Source: Mesorhizobium sp. M4B.F.Ca.ET.058.02.1.1
GTDB taxonomy: Bacteria; Pseudomonadota; Alphaproteobacteria; Rhizobiales; Rhizobiaceae
Assembly: GCF_003952505.1 (NCBI RefSeq)
Contig: NZ_CP034450.1
Location: forward strand, 2,542,001 to 2,606,000
DNA: 64,000 nucleotides
Direction of reading: 5' to 3'
Made by a program: the position numbers and the translations under genes. The notes under the pieces were generated by a model that searched no databases, was not told the DNA's origin, and saw only the letters and a program-made list of their open reading frames with translations. Below, piece after piece: positions 19,314-27,654 of this stretch (position 1 is the stretch's first letter; each line of letters starts with the position of its first letter).

Positions 19314-20830
19314 CAGCCGGCCTTTGCCAATCGGTTCGCGCACCAGTCCTCGAAGGTGCCTCTCTCAGCGGCCGAGAGATGCAGACCGTGCTTGGTGCGG
19401 CGGTCGAGGATGTCGGCGGCGGTCGACGCCCACTCATGCTCGAACAGGTAGCTCGCCTCGCGCTCGAAGAAATCCCTGCCAAAGTGCCGCCCGAGCTGGT
19501 CGAGCGATCCGGCATTGCCGACCAGAGCGCGTGTCCGCGTGCCATAGAGCCGGCCATAATGCTTGAGCAGCGAGGCCGGCATCCAGGGGTAGTCGCGGCC
19601 GAGGTCGCCGAGGAACTGCTCGAAGTCGGCATTGGCGATGTCGCCGCCCGGCAGATGCGCAGCGGAAGTCCACGCCTTGCCCATTCTCGGAAAGAACGGC
19701 TGGATGCGGTCGAGCGCGTGCTCGGCGAGCTTGCGGAAGGTGGTGATCTTGCCGCCGAAGACGGAGAGCAGCGGCGCCTGCCCGGTCGGCGCGTCCAGCT
19801 CGAAAATATAGTCGCGCGTCACCGCGCTCGGATTGTCGGCATTGTCGTCATAAAGCGGCCTGACGCCGGAGAACGAGTAGACGACGTCGCCGCGCGTCAG
19901 GCCGCGCTTGAAGTAGCGGTTGATGGCCTTGATCAGGTAGTCGATCTCGCTCTCCTCCGCCGCCACGTCTTCCGGGCGCCCTTCATAGGGAATGTCGGTG
20001 GTGCCGATCAGCGCCAGGTCGTTCTGATAGGGATTGATGAAGATGACGCGCTTGTCGTTGTTCTGGACGAGATAGGCCTGCCGCCCCTCCCAGAATTTCG
20101 GCACGACGATGTGGCTGCCCTTGACCAGGCGGACATTGCGCTTGGAGTTCTGCCCGGCGACGCGGTTGACGACATCGTTGACCCAGGGGCCGGCGGCATT
20201 GATCAGCGCCTTTGCCCGGACCGTGGTCTTCACGCCGGTCCTGCCGTCGCGCATCTCGACCGACCACAGGCCCTTGTCGCGACGGGCGGCGGTGCAAGCG
20301 GTGCGGGTGAAGACCTTCGCCCCGCGCTCGGCCGCGTCCAGCGCATTGATGACGACGAGGCGGGCATCGTCGACCCAGCAGTCGGAATATTCGAAACCAC
20401 GCATGAAAGCGTCCTTGATCGGCGCGCCCTCCGGCGCCGTGCGCAGGTTCAGCGTGCGGGTGGGTGGCAGCCGCTTGCGGCCGCCGAGATGGTCGTAGAG
20501 GAAGAGGCCGATGCGGACCAGCCAGGCAGGGCGGTCGTCGGGGCTGTGCGGCAGCACGAAGCGCATCGGCCAGATGATGTGGGGCGCGGATTCCAGGAGC
20601 ACCTCGCGCTCGATCAGCGCCTCGCGCACCAAGCGGAACTCGTAATATTCGAGATAGCGCAGGCCGCCATGAACCAGCTTGCCCGAACGCGAGCTGGTGC
20701 CTTCGGCGAGATCGTCCTTCTCGCACAGGATGACGGACAGGCCACGGCCGGCGGCGTCGCGCGCGATGCCGGCGCCGTTGACGCCGCCGCCGATGACGAA
20801 AAGGTCGACAATGTCGCCGTCACCGCTCAT
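19313..20830 (-). CDS. eryB: FAD-dependent polyol-phosphate dehydrogenase (EryB / GlpD family)
   Basis: A 505-residue member of the aerobic glycerol-3-phosphate dehydrogenase family. Motifs are the FAD dinucleotide fold VIGGGVNGAGIARDAAGRG at the N-terminus, SSRSGKLVHGGLRYL, and the LLSVFGGKITTFRKLAE block before a helical C-terminal domain. It is presumably membrane associated, passing electrons to quinone. In erythritol loci this family member (EryB) oxidises erythritol phosphate made by EryA. With an EryA-like kinase and EryC in the same operon, that role is favoured over housekeeping GlpD. ATG 20830 is chosen (GGCGAG upstream). Confidence 0.87.
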   Translation of the reverse strand: MSGDGDIVDLFVIGGGVNGAGIARDAAGRGLSVILCEKDDLAEGTSSRSGKLVHGGLRYLEYYEFRLVREALIEREVLLESAPHIIWPMRFVLPHSPDDRPAWLVRIGLFLYDHLGGRKRLPPTRTLNLRTAPEGAPIKDAFMRGFEYSDCWVDDARLVVINALDAAERGAKVFTRTACTAARRDKGLWSVEMRDGRTGVKTTVRAKALINAAGPWVNDVVNRVAGQNSKRNVRLVKGSHIVVPKFWEGRQAYLVQNNDKRVIFINPYQNDLALIGTTDIPYEGRPEDVAAEESEIDYLIKAINRYFKRGLTRGDVVYSFSGVRPLYDDNADNPSAVTRDYIFELDAPTGQAPLLSVFGGKITTFRKLAEHALDRIQPFFPRMGKAWTSAAHLPGGDIANADFEQFLGDLGRDYPWMPASLLKHYGRLYGTRTRALVGNAGSLDQLGRHFGRDFFEREASYLFEHEWASTAADILDRRTKHGLHLSAAERGTFEDWCANRLAKAG

Positions 20831-20864
20831 CTCGCCGAACCCTCTACGCAACGCTTCATGGCAC

Positions 20865-21905
20865 TCAGCACGGATTGACCGGCGGCAGGCCGGCAAGATA
20901 GCGGCGCACTTCCTCGGCCGCCTGCTCGGCCGCGTAGGTGACGGTGCGCACCGAGGCGCCAGCGATATGCGGGGTGAGCGTCACATTCGGCAGCTGCAGC
21001 AGCGGCCAATCCGAAGGCACCGGTTCGATCGCGAAGGTTTCCAGCATGGCGCTGGCGATATGGCCGGAGACCAGCGCCTCGTAAAGGGCGTCATAGTCGA
21101 CCAGCGGCCCGCGCGCGGTGTTGATGAAGATCACGCCGGGCTTCATGCTGGCGATGGTCTCCGTGTTGATCAGGCCGCGGGTTTCCACGGTCACCCGGGA
21201 ATGCAGGGTGACCACGTCGGAGCGCGACAGAAGATCGTCGAGAGCGACCAGTTCAATGCCGGCATTGCGGTCGTCCGCGCTCAGCTGCACATAGGGGTCC
21301 GAGACCAGGACGCGGCAGCCGAAGGCGCGCAGGAGGCGCACCACTTTGGTGCCGATATTGCCGTAGCCGACGACACCGACGGTCATCTCGCTGAGCTCGC
21401 GGCCGGTGCGGTCGGCGCGATAGAGATCGCCGCGCCATTCGCCCTTGCGCAAGGCCTCGTGGCCGACGCGGATCAGCCGCGTCTCGGCGAGGATGGCGCC
21501 GATGGTGAATTCGGCCACCGCGCTCGCATTGCGGCCGGGAACGTTGACGACGCGGATGTCGTGAGCCTTGGCGGCCGCCATGTCGATGTTGATCGGTCCG
21601 CCGCGCGACACAGCGACCAGTTTCAACGCCGGAAGGCGCCGCATCATTCCATCCGAGAGCGGAGCGAGCTGGGTCACCAGGATCTCGGCATCGCCGACAA
21701 AATCGACCACCTCGTCCGGATGGCCGAAATACTCCTTTACCTTGTCGAGGCCGAGCGCGGTGTTGCCGAACTCCATCGGCTCGTCGGGCCACGCGGTTTC
21801 CAGCGTGCGGATGTCGAGGCTGTTGCCGCAGGCCTTCTCGATCTCAATCCGAAAGACCTCCGGGAGCATGAAACGGTCGCCGATGATCGCAATTTTTCTA
21901 TGCAT
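20865..21905 (-). CDS. NAD-dependent D-2-hydroxyacid dehydrogenase (SerA-like)
   Basis: A 346-residue enzyme with the NAD-binding motif GVVGYGNIG, catalytic Arg in FINTARGPLVD, a Glu in ETFAIEP and catalytic His in LTPHIAGAS: a complete 2-hydroxyacid dehydrogenase set. The extended N-terminus is typical of phosphoglycerate-dehydrogenase-like proteins. ATG 21905 lies 11 bases after the kinase stop, so it is in the polyol operon between the EryA- and EryB-like genes. No step of the established erythritol pathway uses such an enzyme. An overflow product, a tetronate (for example erythronate or threonate phosphate) or a different polyol acid is possible. Confidence 0.88.
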   Translation of the reverse strand: MHRKIAIIGDRFMLPEVFRIEIEKACGNSLDIRTLETAWPDEPMEFGNTALGLDKVKEYFGHPDEVVDFVGDAEILVTQLAPLSDGMMRRLPALKLVAVSRGGPINIDMAAAKAHDIRVVNVPGRNASAVAEFTIGAILAETRLIRVGHEALRKGEWRGDLYRADRTGRELSEMTVGVVGYGNIGTKVVRLLRAFGCRVLVSDPYVQLSADDRNAGIELVALDDLLSRSDVVTLHSRVTVETRGLINTETIASMKPGVIFINTARGPLVDYDALYEALVSGHIASAMLETFAIEPVPSDWPLLQLPNVTLTPHIAGASVRTVTYAAEQAAEEVRRYLAGLPPVNPC

Positions 21906-21916
21906 GCTCGACTTTC

Positions 21917-23470
21917 TCAATTTGCCTTCGCCGCGGCCATCGACCGCCAGACCGGACGCAACGCCTCGCGCGCCAATGTGTAGGATGGCGCCATCCTGTC
22001 GTAGATGGCGGCGAGTTGCGGGTCGCTCGGCTCGGCCTTGCCGAGCAGAGGCGTGACCCATTCGGCGACGCAATCGTCCATCGACCGGTAGAGGCCGACG
22101 CAGACCGCCGCGATCATGGCGGCACCCGCGGCGCCCGCCTCCTCGCGCTCGCTGGTGCGCGTCGCGGCGCCGACGGCGGCGCCGAGGATCTTGCGCAGGG
22201 CCGGGCTGCGCGCCGCGCCGCCGGTGAGGCGGATCTCTCGCGGCAGCGAGCCCATGGCGGCGTAACAATCGCGCGAAGCGAAGGCCAGCCCCTCGAAAAC
22301 GGCGCGCACCATGTCGGCATAGCCGTGGCGCGAGGAAATGCCGACGAAGCCCGCCCTTGCATTGGCATCGACGAACGGACCCCGCTCGCCGGCCTCCGAC
22401 ACATAGGGCTGGTAGATCAGCGAAGCCGGCTTCGACGACGATATCCAGCCGTCGACCAGCGCGATCATCTCGCCATTCGAGCGCGAGATGCCTTGCGCGG
22501 CAAGGATGCCGGAGGCGAGCCCTAGCACCCAGTCGATGTTGAGCGTCGCCGCCATGTTCGACTGCATCTGCGCGAAGACGCCGGGCGCCGGCATGGTCAT
22601 GGTGTAGCCGGTCTTGGCCTCGTTCAGGAGCACCTCGTCCGGGGTCTCGGCAAGGCGCATGTGCATGCCGGTGGAGCCAATGATGGAACAGCCGGGCTTG
22701 CGCTGGCGGTCGAACAGGCCGGCGCCGAGCGCGGTGCAGGCGACGTCGACATAGGCGAGTACGACCGGCGTGCCGGCGATCAGCCCGCTGGCATCGGCCG
22801 CCGCCTTGGACAGGGCGGCGCTTTGCCTGGTGCCGTCGACGATCGGCGGCAGCAAATGCCGGAGGTCGGCGACGCCGAGCACGTCGAGCACATCGTCGGA
22901 GTAATCGCGCGTGCGGAAATCGCCGAAGGTGAAGGTCCCTTCCGAAGGGTCGGTGGCGCGCTCGCCGGTCAGCTTGAAATAGAGCCAGTCCTTGCAATGG
23001 AATGCCGTCGCGGCGCTGGCAAGCATTGCCGGCATGTTTCGTTTCATGAAGACGAACTGCGATCCCTGCTGGCAGGCGGCAAGCCCGCTGCCGGTCTTTT
23101 CGAAGCGCAGTCGGTCCTCCGGCCGGGCGCGGATCTCCTCGACCTCCCTGGCGGCGCGCGCGTCGAGCCACAGCCAGCCTTTGGCGACTGGCTCGCCGGC
23201 CTTGTCGATCAGCCACGTGCCGTCGCCCTGCCCAGTCACCGCGATGGTGATTACCCGGTTAGCGAGGTCCGGCACCTTGTCGGCCAGCTGGCGAAGCGTG
23301 ACCGCCGTATCGGCCCAGGTGCGCGCCAGGTCCTGTTCGGCGCCACCGCCCGGCAGCGTCTCGTAGCGGTTCGGCAGCGCGGTGGCCGCGATCTGCCGGC
23401 CCGCCTTGTCGAAAGCGACGGACTTGATGACAGACGTGCCGGCGTCGATGCCGATCAGCACATCCCGCAT
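21917..23470 (-). CDS. eryA: FGGY-family carbohydrate kinase (erythritol kinase EryA-like)
   Basis: A 517-residue two-domain kinase. The N-terminal ATPase fold begins IGIDAGTSVIKSVAFD, has AVTGQGDGTWLID around 80-95 and SEGTFTFGDF. The C-terminal domain carries the adenosine motif RLTGGAARSPALRKILG. In rhizobial erythritol loci this position is held by EryA, which phosphorylates erythritol in the cytoplasm. Family identity is firm; substrate is from context. ATG 23470 shares a base with the upstream ATPase stop (TGATG), so uptake and phosphorylation are translationally coupled. Confidence 0.88.
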   Translation of the reverse strand: MRDVLIGIDAGTSVIKSVAFDKAGRQIAATALPNRYETLPGGGAEQDLARTWADTAVTLRQLADKVPDLANRVITIAVTGQGDGTWLIDKAGEPVAKGWLWLDARAAREVEEIRARPEDRLRFEKTGSGLAACQQGSQFVFMKRNMPAMLASAATAFHCKDWLYFKLTGERATDPSEGTFTFGDFRTRDYSDDVLDVLGVADLRHLLPPIVDGTRQSAALSKAAADASGLIAGTPVVLAYVDVACTALGAGLFDRQRKPGCSIIGSTGMHMRLAETPDEVLLNEAKTGYTMTMPAPGVFAQMQSNMAATLNIDWVLGLASGILAAQGISRSNGEMIALVDGWISSSKPASLIYQPYVSEAGERGPFVDANARAGFVGISSRHGYADMVRAVFEGLAFASRDCYAAMGSLPREIRLTGGAARSPALRKILGAAVGAATRTSEREEAGAAGAAMIAAVCVGLYRSMDDCVAEWVTPLLGKAEPSDPQLAAIYDRMAPSYTLAREALRPVWRSMAAAKAN

Positions 23471-24594
23471 CAGGCAAGCTCCATCCCGTGCGAAATCGCC
23501 CTGCCGTCCGCCTGGTCGAAGACGTGCAGGTTCTTCGGGTCGATGCTGACATTGATCGGCGCCCCTAGCTCGAGGCGGGTGCGGTCATGCTCGACCAGCA
23601 CCAGCGAGCCGCCGGCGAAATCGGCGGCGATATGGGTCTGGTCACCAAGCCATTGGTTGGCCGAGACGGTGGCCGGCACGCCGTCCTTCGAGCGGCGTAC
23701 CGCATAGGGCCTGACGCCGATGACGACGCGCTCGCGGGCAAGCAGTTGGTCGCGCACCGGGCCGCTGAAGGCGTCCTTGTCGTAGTCGAGCGACAAGCCG
23801 TCGGGCAGCCTCAGGCTGATCTTGCCGGCGGCCGTGCCGACGAAGGCCTCGAAGACATTCATCGGCGGCTCGCCGACGAAGGTGCCGGTGAACAGGTTCG
23901 CCGGCCGCCGCTTGATCATGTCGGGCGTGTCGAACTGCTGCAGCACGCCGCCTTCCATCACCGCGATGCGGTCGGCGAGGGCGTTCGCCTCGGTCTGGTC
24001 GTGGGTGACGAGGATCGCGGTCAGGCCGCGCTCCTTGATGAAGTGCTTGATACGGCCGCGCAGCACGGCGCGCAGCTGCGGCTCGAGCTGGCCCATCGGC
24101 TCGTCGAGCAGGTGCAGGTCGGCGTTGCGGATCAGCGCCCGGCCGAGGCTGGCGCGCTGCTGCTGGCCGCCGGAGATCGAGCTCGGATAGCGCTCGAGGA
24201 TGTCCTCAATCTCGAGCAGCTTGGCGATGCTGGCGACCTTGGCGTCGACATCGCTCTTCGAAAGCCGCGCCGCCTTCAGCGCGAAGGCCATGTTCTCGCG
24301 CACGGTGAGCGGCGGATAGAGGGAGTAGCCCTCGAAGGCCATCGCCACGTTGCGCTTGACCGGCGCCAGTGTGTGCACCTTGCGGCCGGCGACGGCGATC
24401 TCGCCACGCGAAACCTCCTCGAAGCCAGCGATCATGCGCAGCGTCGAGGTCTTGCCGCAGCCCGACGAGCCGAGCAGCGCCACGATCTCGCCCTTGGCGA
24501 TCCCGATCGTCAGGTTCTTCACCGCATGCACGCCGCGGTCGATCGGGCCGTAGAATTTGTCGACGCCGGAAATGGTGAGGGCGCTGGCGCTCAT
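23470..24594 (-). CDS. ABC polyol importer, ATPase 2
   Basis: A 374-residue ATPase of the MalK/UgpC-like class: Walker A GSSGCGKTS, Q-loop region with EGYSLYPPLTVREN, signature SISGGQQQR, Walker B LHLLDEPMGQLEPQ and a C-terminal TOBE/OB domain. The Q-loop glutamine position reads AFEGYS, where Gln is usual, which is worth noting. It overlaps the preceding ATPase by ATGA. Two different ATPases with two permeases and one binding protein match the five-component glycerol and multiple-polyol importers of rhizobia (GlpSTPQV, MptABCDE). Confidence 0.9.
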   Translation of the reverse strand: MSASALTISGVDKFYGPIDRGVHAVKNLTIGIAKGEIVALLGSSGCGKTSTLRMIAGFEEVSRGEIAVAGRKVHTLAPVKRNVAMAFEGYSLYPPLTVRENMAFALKAARLSKSDVDAKVASIAKLLEIEDILERYPSSISGGQQQRASLGRALIRNADLHLLDEPMGQLEPQLRAVLRGRIKHFIKERGLTAILVTHDQTEANALADRIAVMEGGVLQQFDTPDMIKRRPANLFTGTFVGEPPMNVFEAFVGTAAGKISLRLPDGLSLDYDKDAFSGPVRDQLLARERVVIGVRPYAVRRSKDGVPATVSANQWLGDQTHIAADFAGGSLVLVEHDRTRLELGAPINVSIDPKNLHVFDQADGRAISHGMELA

Positions 24595-25709
24595 GCCGCT
24601 TCTCCGCTGCGCAAATTGACGACCCTATTGGCGCCGATGCGCTCGCCGCTCGCATGATCGAACAGCAGCGCGCTCTTGCTGTCGACGGCGATATGCGCCT
24701 TGCCCTCGGTCTGGCCCGGCGTTCCAGCCGGGCGCGAGACCAGGATCTCGCGGCCGCGCACGGTACGCACCAAGGTGACGATCTTTTCGTTGAGCGGCGT
24801 CTCGGCCTCGACGGTCACCGGAACGGCGCCGGGCGTGGCCTCGCCGACGAAGCTCAGCGCCTCGGGCCGCAGGCCGATGACGCAGTCGCGCCCGACCGCC
24901 GCCTCATAGGCGCCGGCGAGATGGACCTGGACGTTCGACAGGCCGACATAGATGCCCTTGGCGTCGCGGGCCGGCTTGACGTCGAGCAAATTGATGGTCG
25001 GATCGCCGAACAGCCTGGCGATCTCGACATTGGCCGGCTCGCGATAGATCTGCTCGGGCGTGCCGAGCTGGCGGATGACGCCTTGCGACATCACCGCGAT
25101 GCGGTTGCCGAGCGCCATCGCCTCCTTGTAGTCCTGGGTGACGTAGACGACGGTCGCGCCGCGGTCATGCAGGAGCCGCGGCAGTTCAAGCCGCATCTCG
25201 AAGCGCAGTTTGGCATCGACGTTGCGCAAGGGATCGTCGAGCAGGAGAATTGGCGGCGAGCCGACCAGGGCGCGGGCTAGCGCAGTGCGCTGCTTCTGGC
25301 CGTTGGAGAGCGCGCGTGGCTTGTGGCTCAGCACATGGTCGATCTTGAGCAACTTGGCGACGCTCTCGACGCCGGCCTTGATAGTGCCTTGCGAGGAGTG
25401 CCTGGCCTCGAGCGGCGTGGCGATGTTGTCGAAGGCGCTCATATGCGGGAACAGCGCGAAATTCTGGAACGCCATGCCGACGCCGCGGAACTCGGCATCG
25501 ACATCGGTCATGACCTCGCCGCCGATGAGGATCTTGCCCTCGTCGGGGTCGATGACGCCGGCAACCATGCGCAGTAGCACCGTCTTGCCGGCGCCGGACG
25601 GACCGAACAGCACCAGCGTTTCGCCGTCGGCGACGGTCAGCGACAGATTGTCGAGGACCGTCTGGCTCTTGTAGCGCTTTACGACATTTTTCAGTTCGAG
25701 GCTGGCCAT
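24591..25709 (-). CDS. ABC polyol importer, ATPase 1
   Basis: A 372-residue MalK-like ATPase: Walker A GPSGAGKT, Q-loop MAFQNFALFPHMSAFDN, a slightly altered signature ALSNGQKQR, Walker B PILLLDDPLRNVDAKLR (Asp replaces the catalytic Glu) and a C-terminal TOBE domain. The Asp-Asp Walker B here, against Asp-Glu in its partner, suggests an asymmetric pair with one degenerate and one canonical site. ATG 25709 starts five bases after the permease stop. The longer frame reaching 26081 is an overlap artefact. Confidence 0.9.
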   Translation of the reverse strand: MASLELKNVVKRYKSQTVLDNLSLTVADGETLVLFGPSGAGKTVLLRMVAGVIDPDEGKILIGGEVMTDVDAEFRGVGMAFQNFALFPHMSAFDNIATPLEARHSSQGTIKAGVESVAKLLKIDHVLSHKPRALSNGQKQRTALARALVGSPPILLLDDPLRNVDAKLRFEMRLELPRLLHDRGATVVYVTQDYKEAMALGNRIAVMSQGVIRQLGTPEQIYREPANVEIARLFGDPTINLLDVKPARDAKGIYVGLSNVQVHLAGAYEAAVGRDCVIGLRPEALSFVGEATPGAVPVTVEAETPLNEKIVTLVRTVRGREILVSRPAGTPGQTEGKAHIAVDSKSALLFDHASGERIGANRVVNLRSGEAA

Positions 25710-25714
25710 CGGAG

Positions 25715-26572
25715 CTACCCTTTCACGGCGCCGAGCGACAGGCCTTCGACGAGATAGCGCTGCGCGTAGAGCGCAAGCGCCAGCGTCGGCGTGATCGACA
25801 GCACGATCGCGGCCGAGATCTGGCCGTATTGAATGCCGGACGAGGTGATGAAGGCCAGTGCGCCGACCGTCACCGGCTGCTTGTCGGCGGAGGCGAGCAC
25901 CAGCGCAAAGACGAAATTGTTCCAGGCGAAGATGAAGGCGAGCAGGCCGGCGGCGGCGATGCCCGGCCCGGCCAGCGGCAGCGCGATCTTGCGGAAGGTG
26001 GCGAACCAGGAATGGCCTCCGATCCGATAGGCGTATTCGATGTCGGCCGGGATGTCCTCGAAATAGCCGCGCACGATCCACAGGATGAGCGGCAGGCAGA
26101 TCAGCTGGTAGACCCAGATCAGCCCGATATAGGTGTTAGCCAGTCCAAGCTTCTGGAAATAGAGGGTGAGCGGCAACAGCACCAGCAGCGCCGGCGCGAA
26201 GCGGAACGACAGCAGCGTGAAGGCGATGTCCTCCGAGCCGCGGAATTTGTGGCGGGCGAAAGCATAGGCCGCGGGCACGCCAAGCAGCAGCGAGACGGCA
26301 ACCGAGGTGACCGACAGGAACACCGAATTCCAAAGGTTGCGCATGAAGGCGATGTCGAGCGTGCCGGCCGCCGTCACCAGCTTGCCGGTGATCAGCGCCG
26401 TGTAGTTGGCGAGCGTCGGCTCGAAGATCAGCTGCGGCGGGATGCGCAGGATCGTCTCGTTGGTCTGGAACGACATCATGAAGATCCAGGCGATCGGGAA
26501 CATGAAGAAGATGACCACCAGCGTGAGCGCCACGCCGCGCAGGATGCGTTCGAGAAGCGAGGTGTGTTCCAT
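25715..26572 (-). CDS. ABC polyol importer, permease 2
   Basis: A 285-residue CUT1 permease of the MalG/UgpE class with about six membrane helices. It begins MEHTSLLERILRGVALTLVV and carries the EAA-loop region EDIPADIEYAYRIGGHSWFATFRKIALPLAGPG, where the ATPases dock. It starts nine bases after permease 1 ends, with GGCAGGGATGG as a plausible ribosome site, and is followed by ATPase 1 five bases later. Confidence 0.92.
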   Translation of the reverse strand: MEHTSLLERILRGVALTLVVIFFMFPIAWIFMMSFQTNETILRIPPQLIFEPTLANYTALITGKLVTAAGTLDIAFMRNLWNSVFLSVTSVAVSLLLGVPAAYAFARHKFRGSEDIAFTLLSFRFAPALLVLLPLTLYFQKLGLANTYIGLIWVYQLICLPLILWIVRGYFEDIPADIEYAYRIGGHSWFATFRKIALPLAGPGIAAAGLLAFIFAWNNFVFALVLASADKQPVTVGALAFITSSGIQYGQISAAIVLSITPTLALALYAQRYLVEGLSLGAVKG

Positions 26573-26581
26573 CCCTGCCTC

Positions 26582-27502
26582 CTATGCCTGGCCGCGGGCG
26601 CGTTCGCGCAGCCGGAGCCAGTTCTTGATGAAGATGTTGGAGAGGAAATAGGTGATCGCCCACAGGATGATCATCAGCGCCGCCGAGCGTCCGACATTGG
26701 TCGACTGGAAGAAGTTGAGATAGGCCTCGACCTGGAAAACGGTCAGCGTGTCGCCGGGCCCTCCCTGGGTCATCGCGTAGATGATGTCGAACTGCTGGAT
26801 TGAATCGAGCAGGCGGAACAGCGTCGCGGTCAGGATATAGGGCGTCAGCATCGGCAGGGTGATGCGGAAGAACACGAAGCTCCTCGGCACGCCGTCGAGC
26901 GCGGCCGCCTCGAAGGGTTGCGTCGGCAGGCTGCGCAGGCCGGCAAGCAGCAGGATCATGATGAAGGGCGTGTAGACCCAAATGTCGACCAGCACGACGG
27001 TGAGCAGCGCTGTCGACGGCGAGGAGGCCCAGCGGAAGTCCTGCAGGCCGATGAGGCTGGCAAGGTAGCTAAGCACGCCGAAGCCGGGATTGGTCATCAG
27101 CTTCCACATCAGGGCAGCCAGCGCCGGCGCCGTCATCAGCGGCATCAACAGCATGATCGAGATGAAGTTGTTCAGCGTCGAGCGCTTCTGCAACAGCATG
27201 GCGATGCCGAGGCCGAGCAGCAGTTCGAGCACCACGGTGATGCCGGCATAGAGCAGCGACACCTCGAGCGTGTTCCAGAACTTCGGGTCGGTGAAGAACG
27301 AAATGTAGTTGTCGCCCCAGTTGAATTGCCTGGCCCATGGCTGACTCAGCCGGTAGCGCTGGAAGGAATAGACCACCGAGGTCAGGAACGGGATCAGGAT
27401 GCCGATGCAGACCAGGAGCGCCGGCAGGCTGAGGAGATAGGGCAGAACCCGCTTGCTGATCCTGAAGCCGGAGGGTCTGTGGACTGTCGTCGCCGCGGTC
27501 AT
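26582..27502 (-). CDS. ABC polyol importer, permease 1
   Basis: A 306-residue CUT1 permease of the MalF/UgpA class, with about six helices after a basic N-terminus. The EAA loop is RSLPTQPFEAAALDGVPRSFVFFRITLPMLTP. ATG 27502 follows GGAAGAGCG. It pairs with the permease at 25715-26572. A 152-base spacer with three perfect stem-loops separates it from the binding-protein gene. Confidence 0.92.
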   Translation of the reverse strand: MTAATTVHRPSGFRISKRVLPYLLSLPALLVCIGILIPFLTSVVYSFQRYRLSQPWARQFNWGDNYISFFTDPKFWNTLEVSLLYAGITVVLELLLGLGIAMLLQKRSTLNNFISIMLLMPLMTAPALAALMWKLMTNPGFGVLSYLASLIGLQDFRWASSPSTALLTVVLVDIWVYTPFIMILLLAGLRSLPTQPFEAAALDGVPRSFVFFRITLPMLTPYILTATLFRLLDSIQQFDIIYAMTQGGPGDTLTVFQVEAYLNFFQSTNVGRSAALMIILWAITYFLSNIFIKNWLRLRERARGQA

Positions 27503-27536
27503 CGCGCTCTTCCGTTATCCCGGTTGCTCCGCCCTG

Positions 27537-27645
27537 CCGGCCGCCCAAGGGAGCAAGGCGGCCGGTCGGGCGTTGGCGAAGCATACCGCTTCGCCTCGCG
27601 AGTGTCGTTGAGGGTCGCGGCTGGCCCGCGTTGCGCGCCAGCCGC
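27537..27645 (-). promoter_or_regulatory. Three tandem perfect stem-loops between binding-protein and permease genes
   Basis: Stem 1: CCGGCCGCC / GGCGGCCGG (27537-27565). Stem 2: GGCGAAGC / GCTTCGCC (27575-27595). Stem 3: GCGGCTGGC / GCCAGCCGC (27617-27645). All arms are perfect (8-9 bases) with 5-11-base loops and no T runs. Such structures after a binding-protein gene usually stabilise its mRNA or attenuate read-through, giving an excess of binding protein over membrane components. Confidence 0.7.
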
Positions 27646-27654
27646 TGCCCGATA

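Noticed and set aside
19313..20830. Housekeeping glycerol-3-phosphate dehydrogenase (glpD)
   Set aside because: The family fits, but the operon with EryA-, EryC-, EryH- and EryI-like genes and no glycerol kinase favours the EryB role. Kept only as an alternative.
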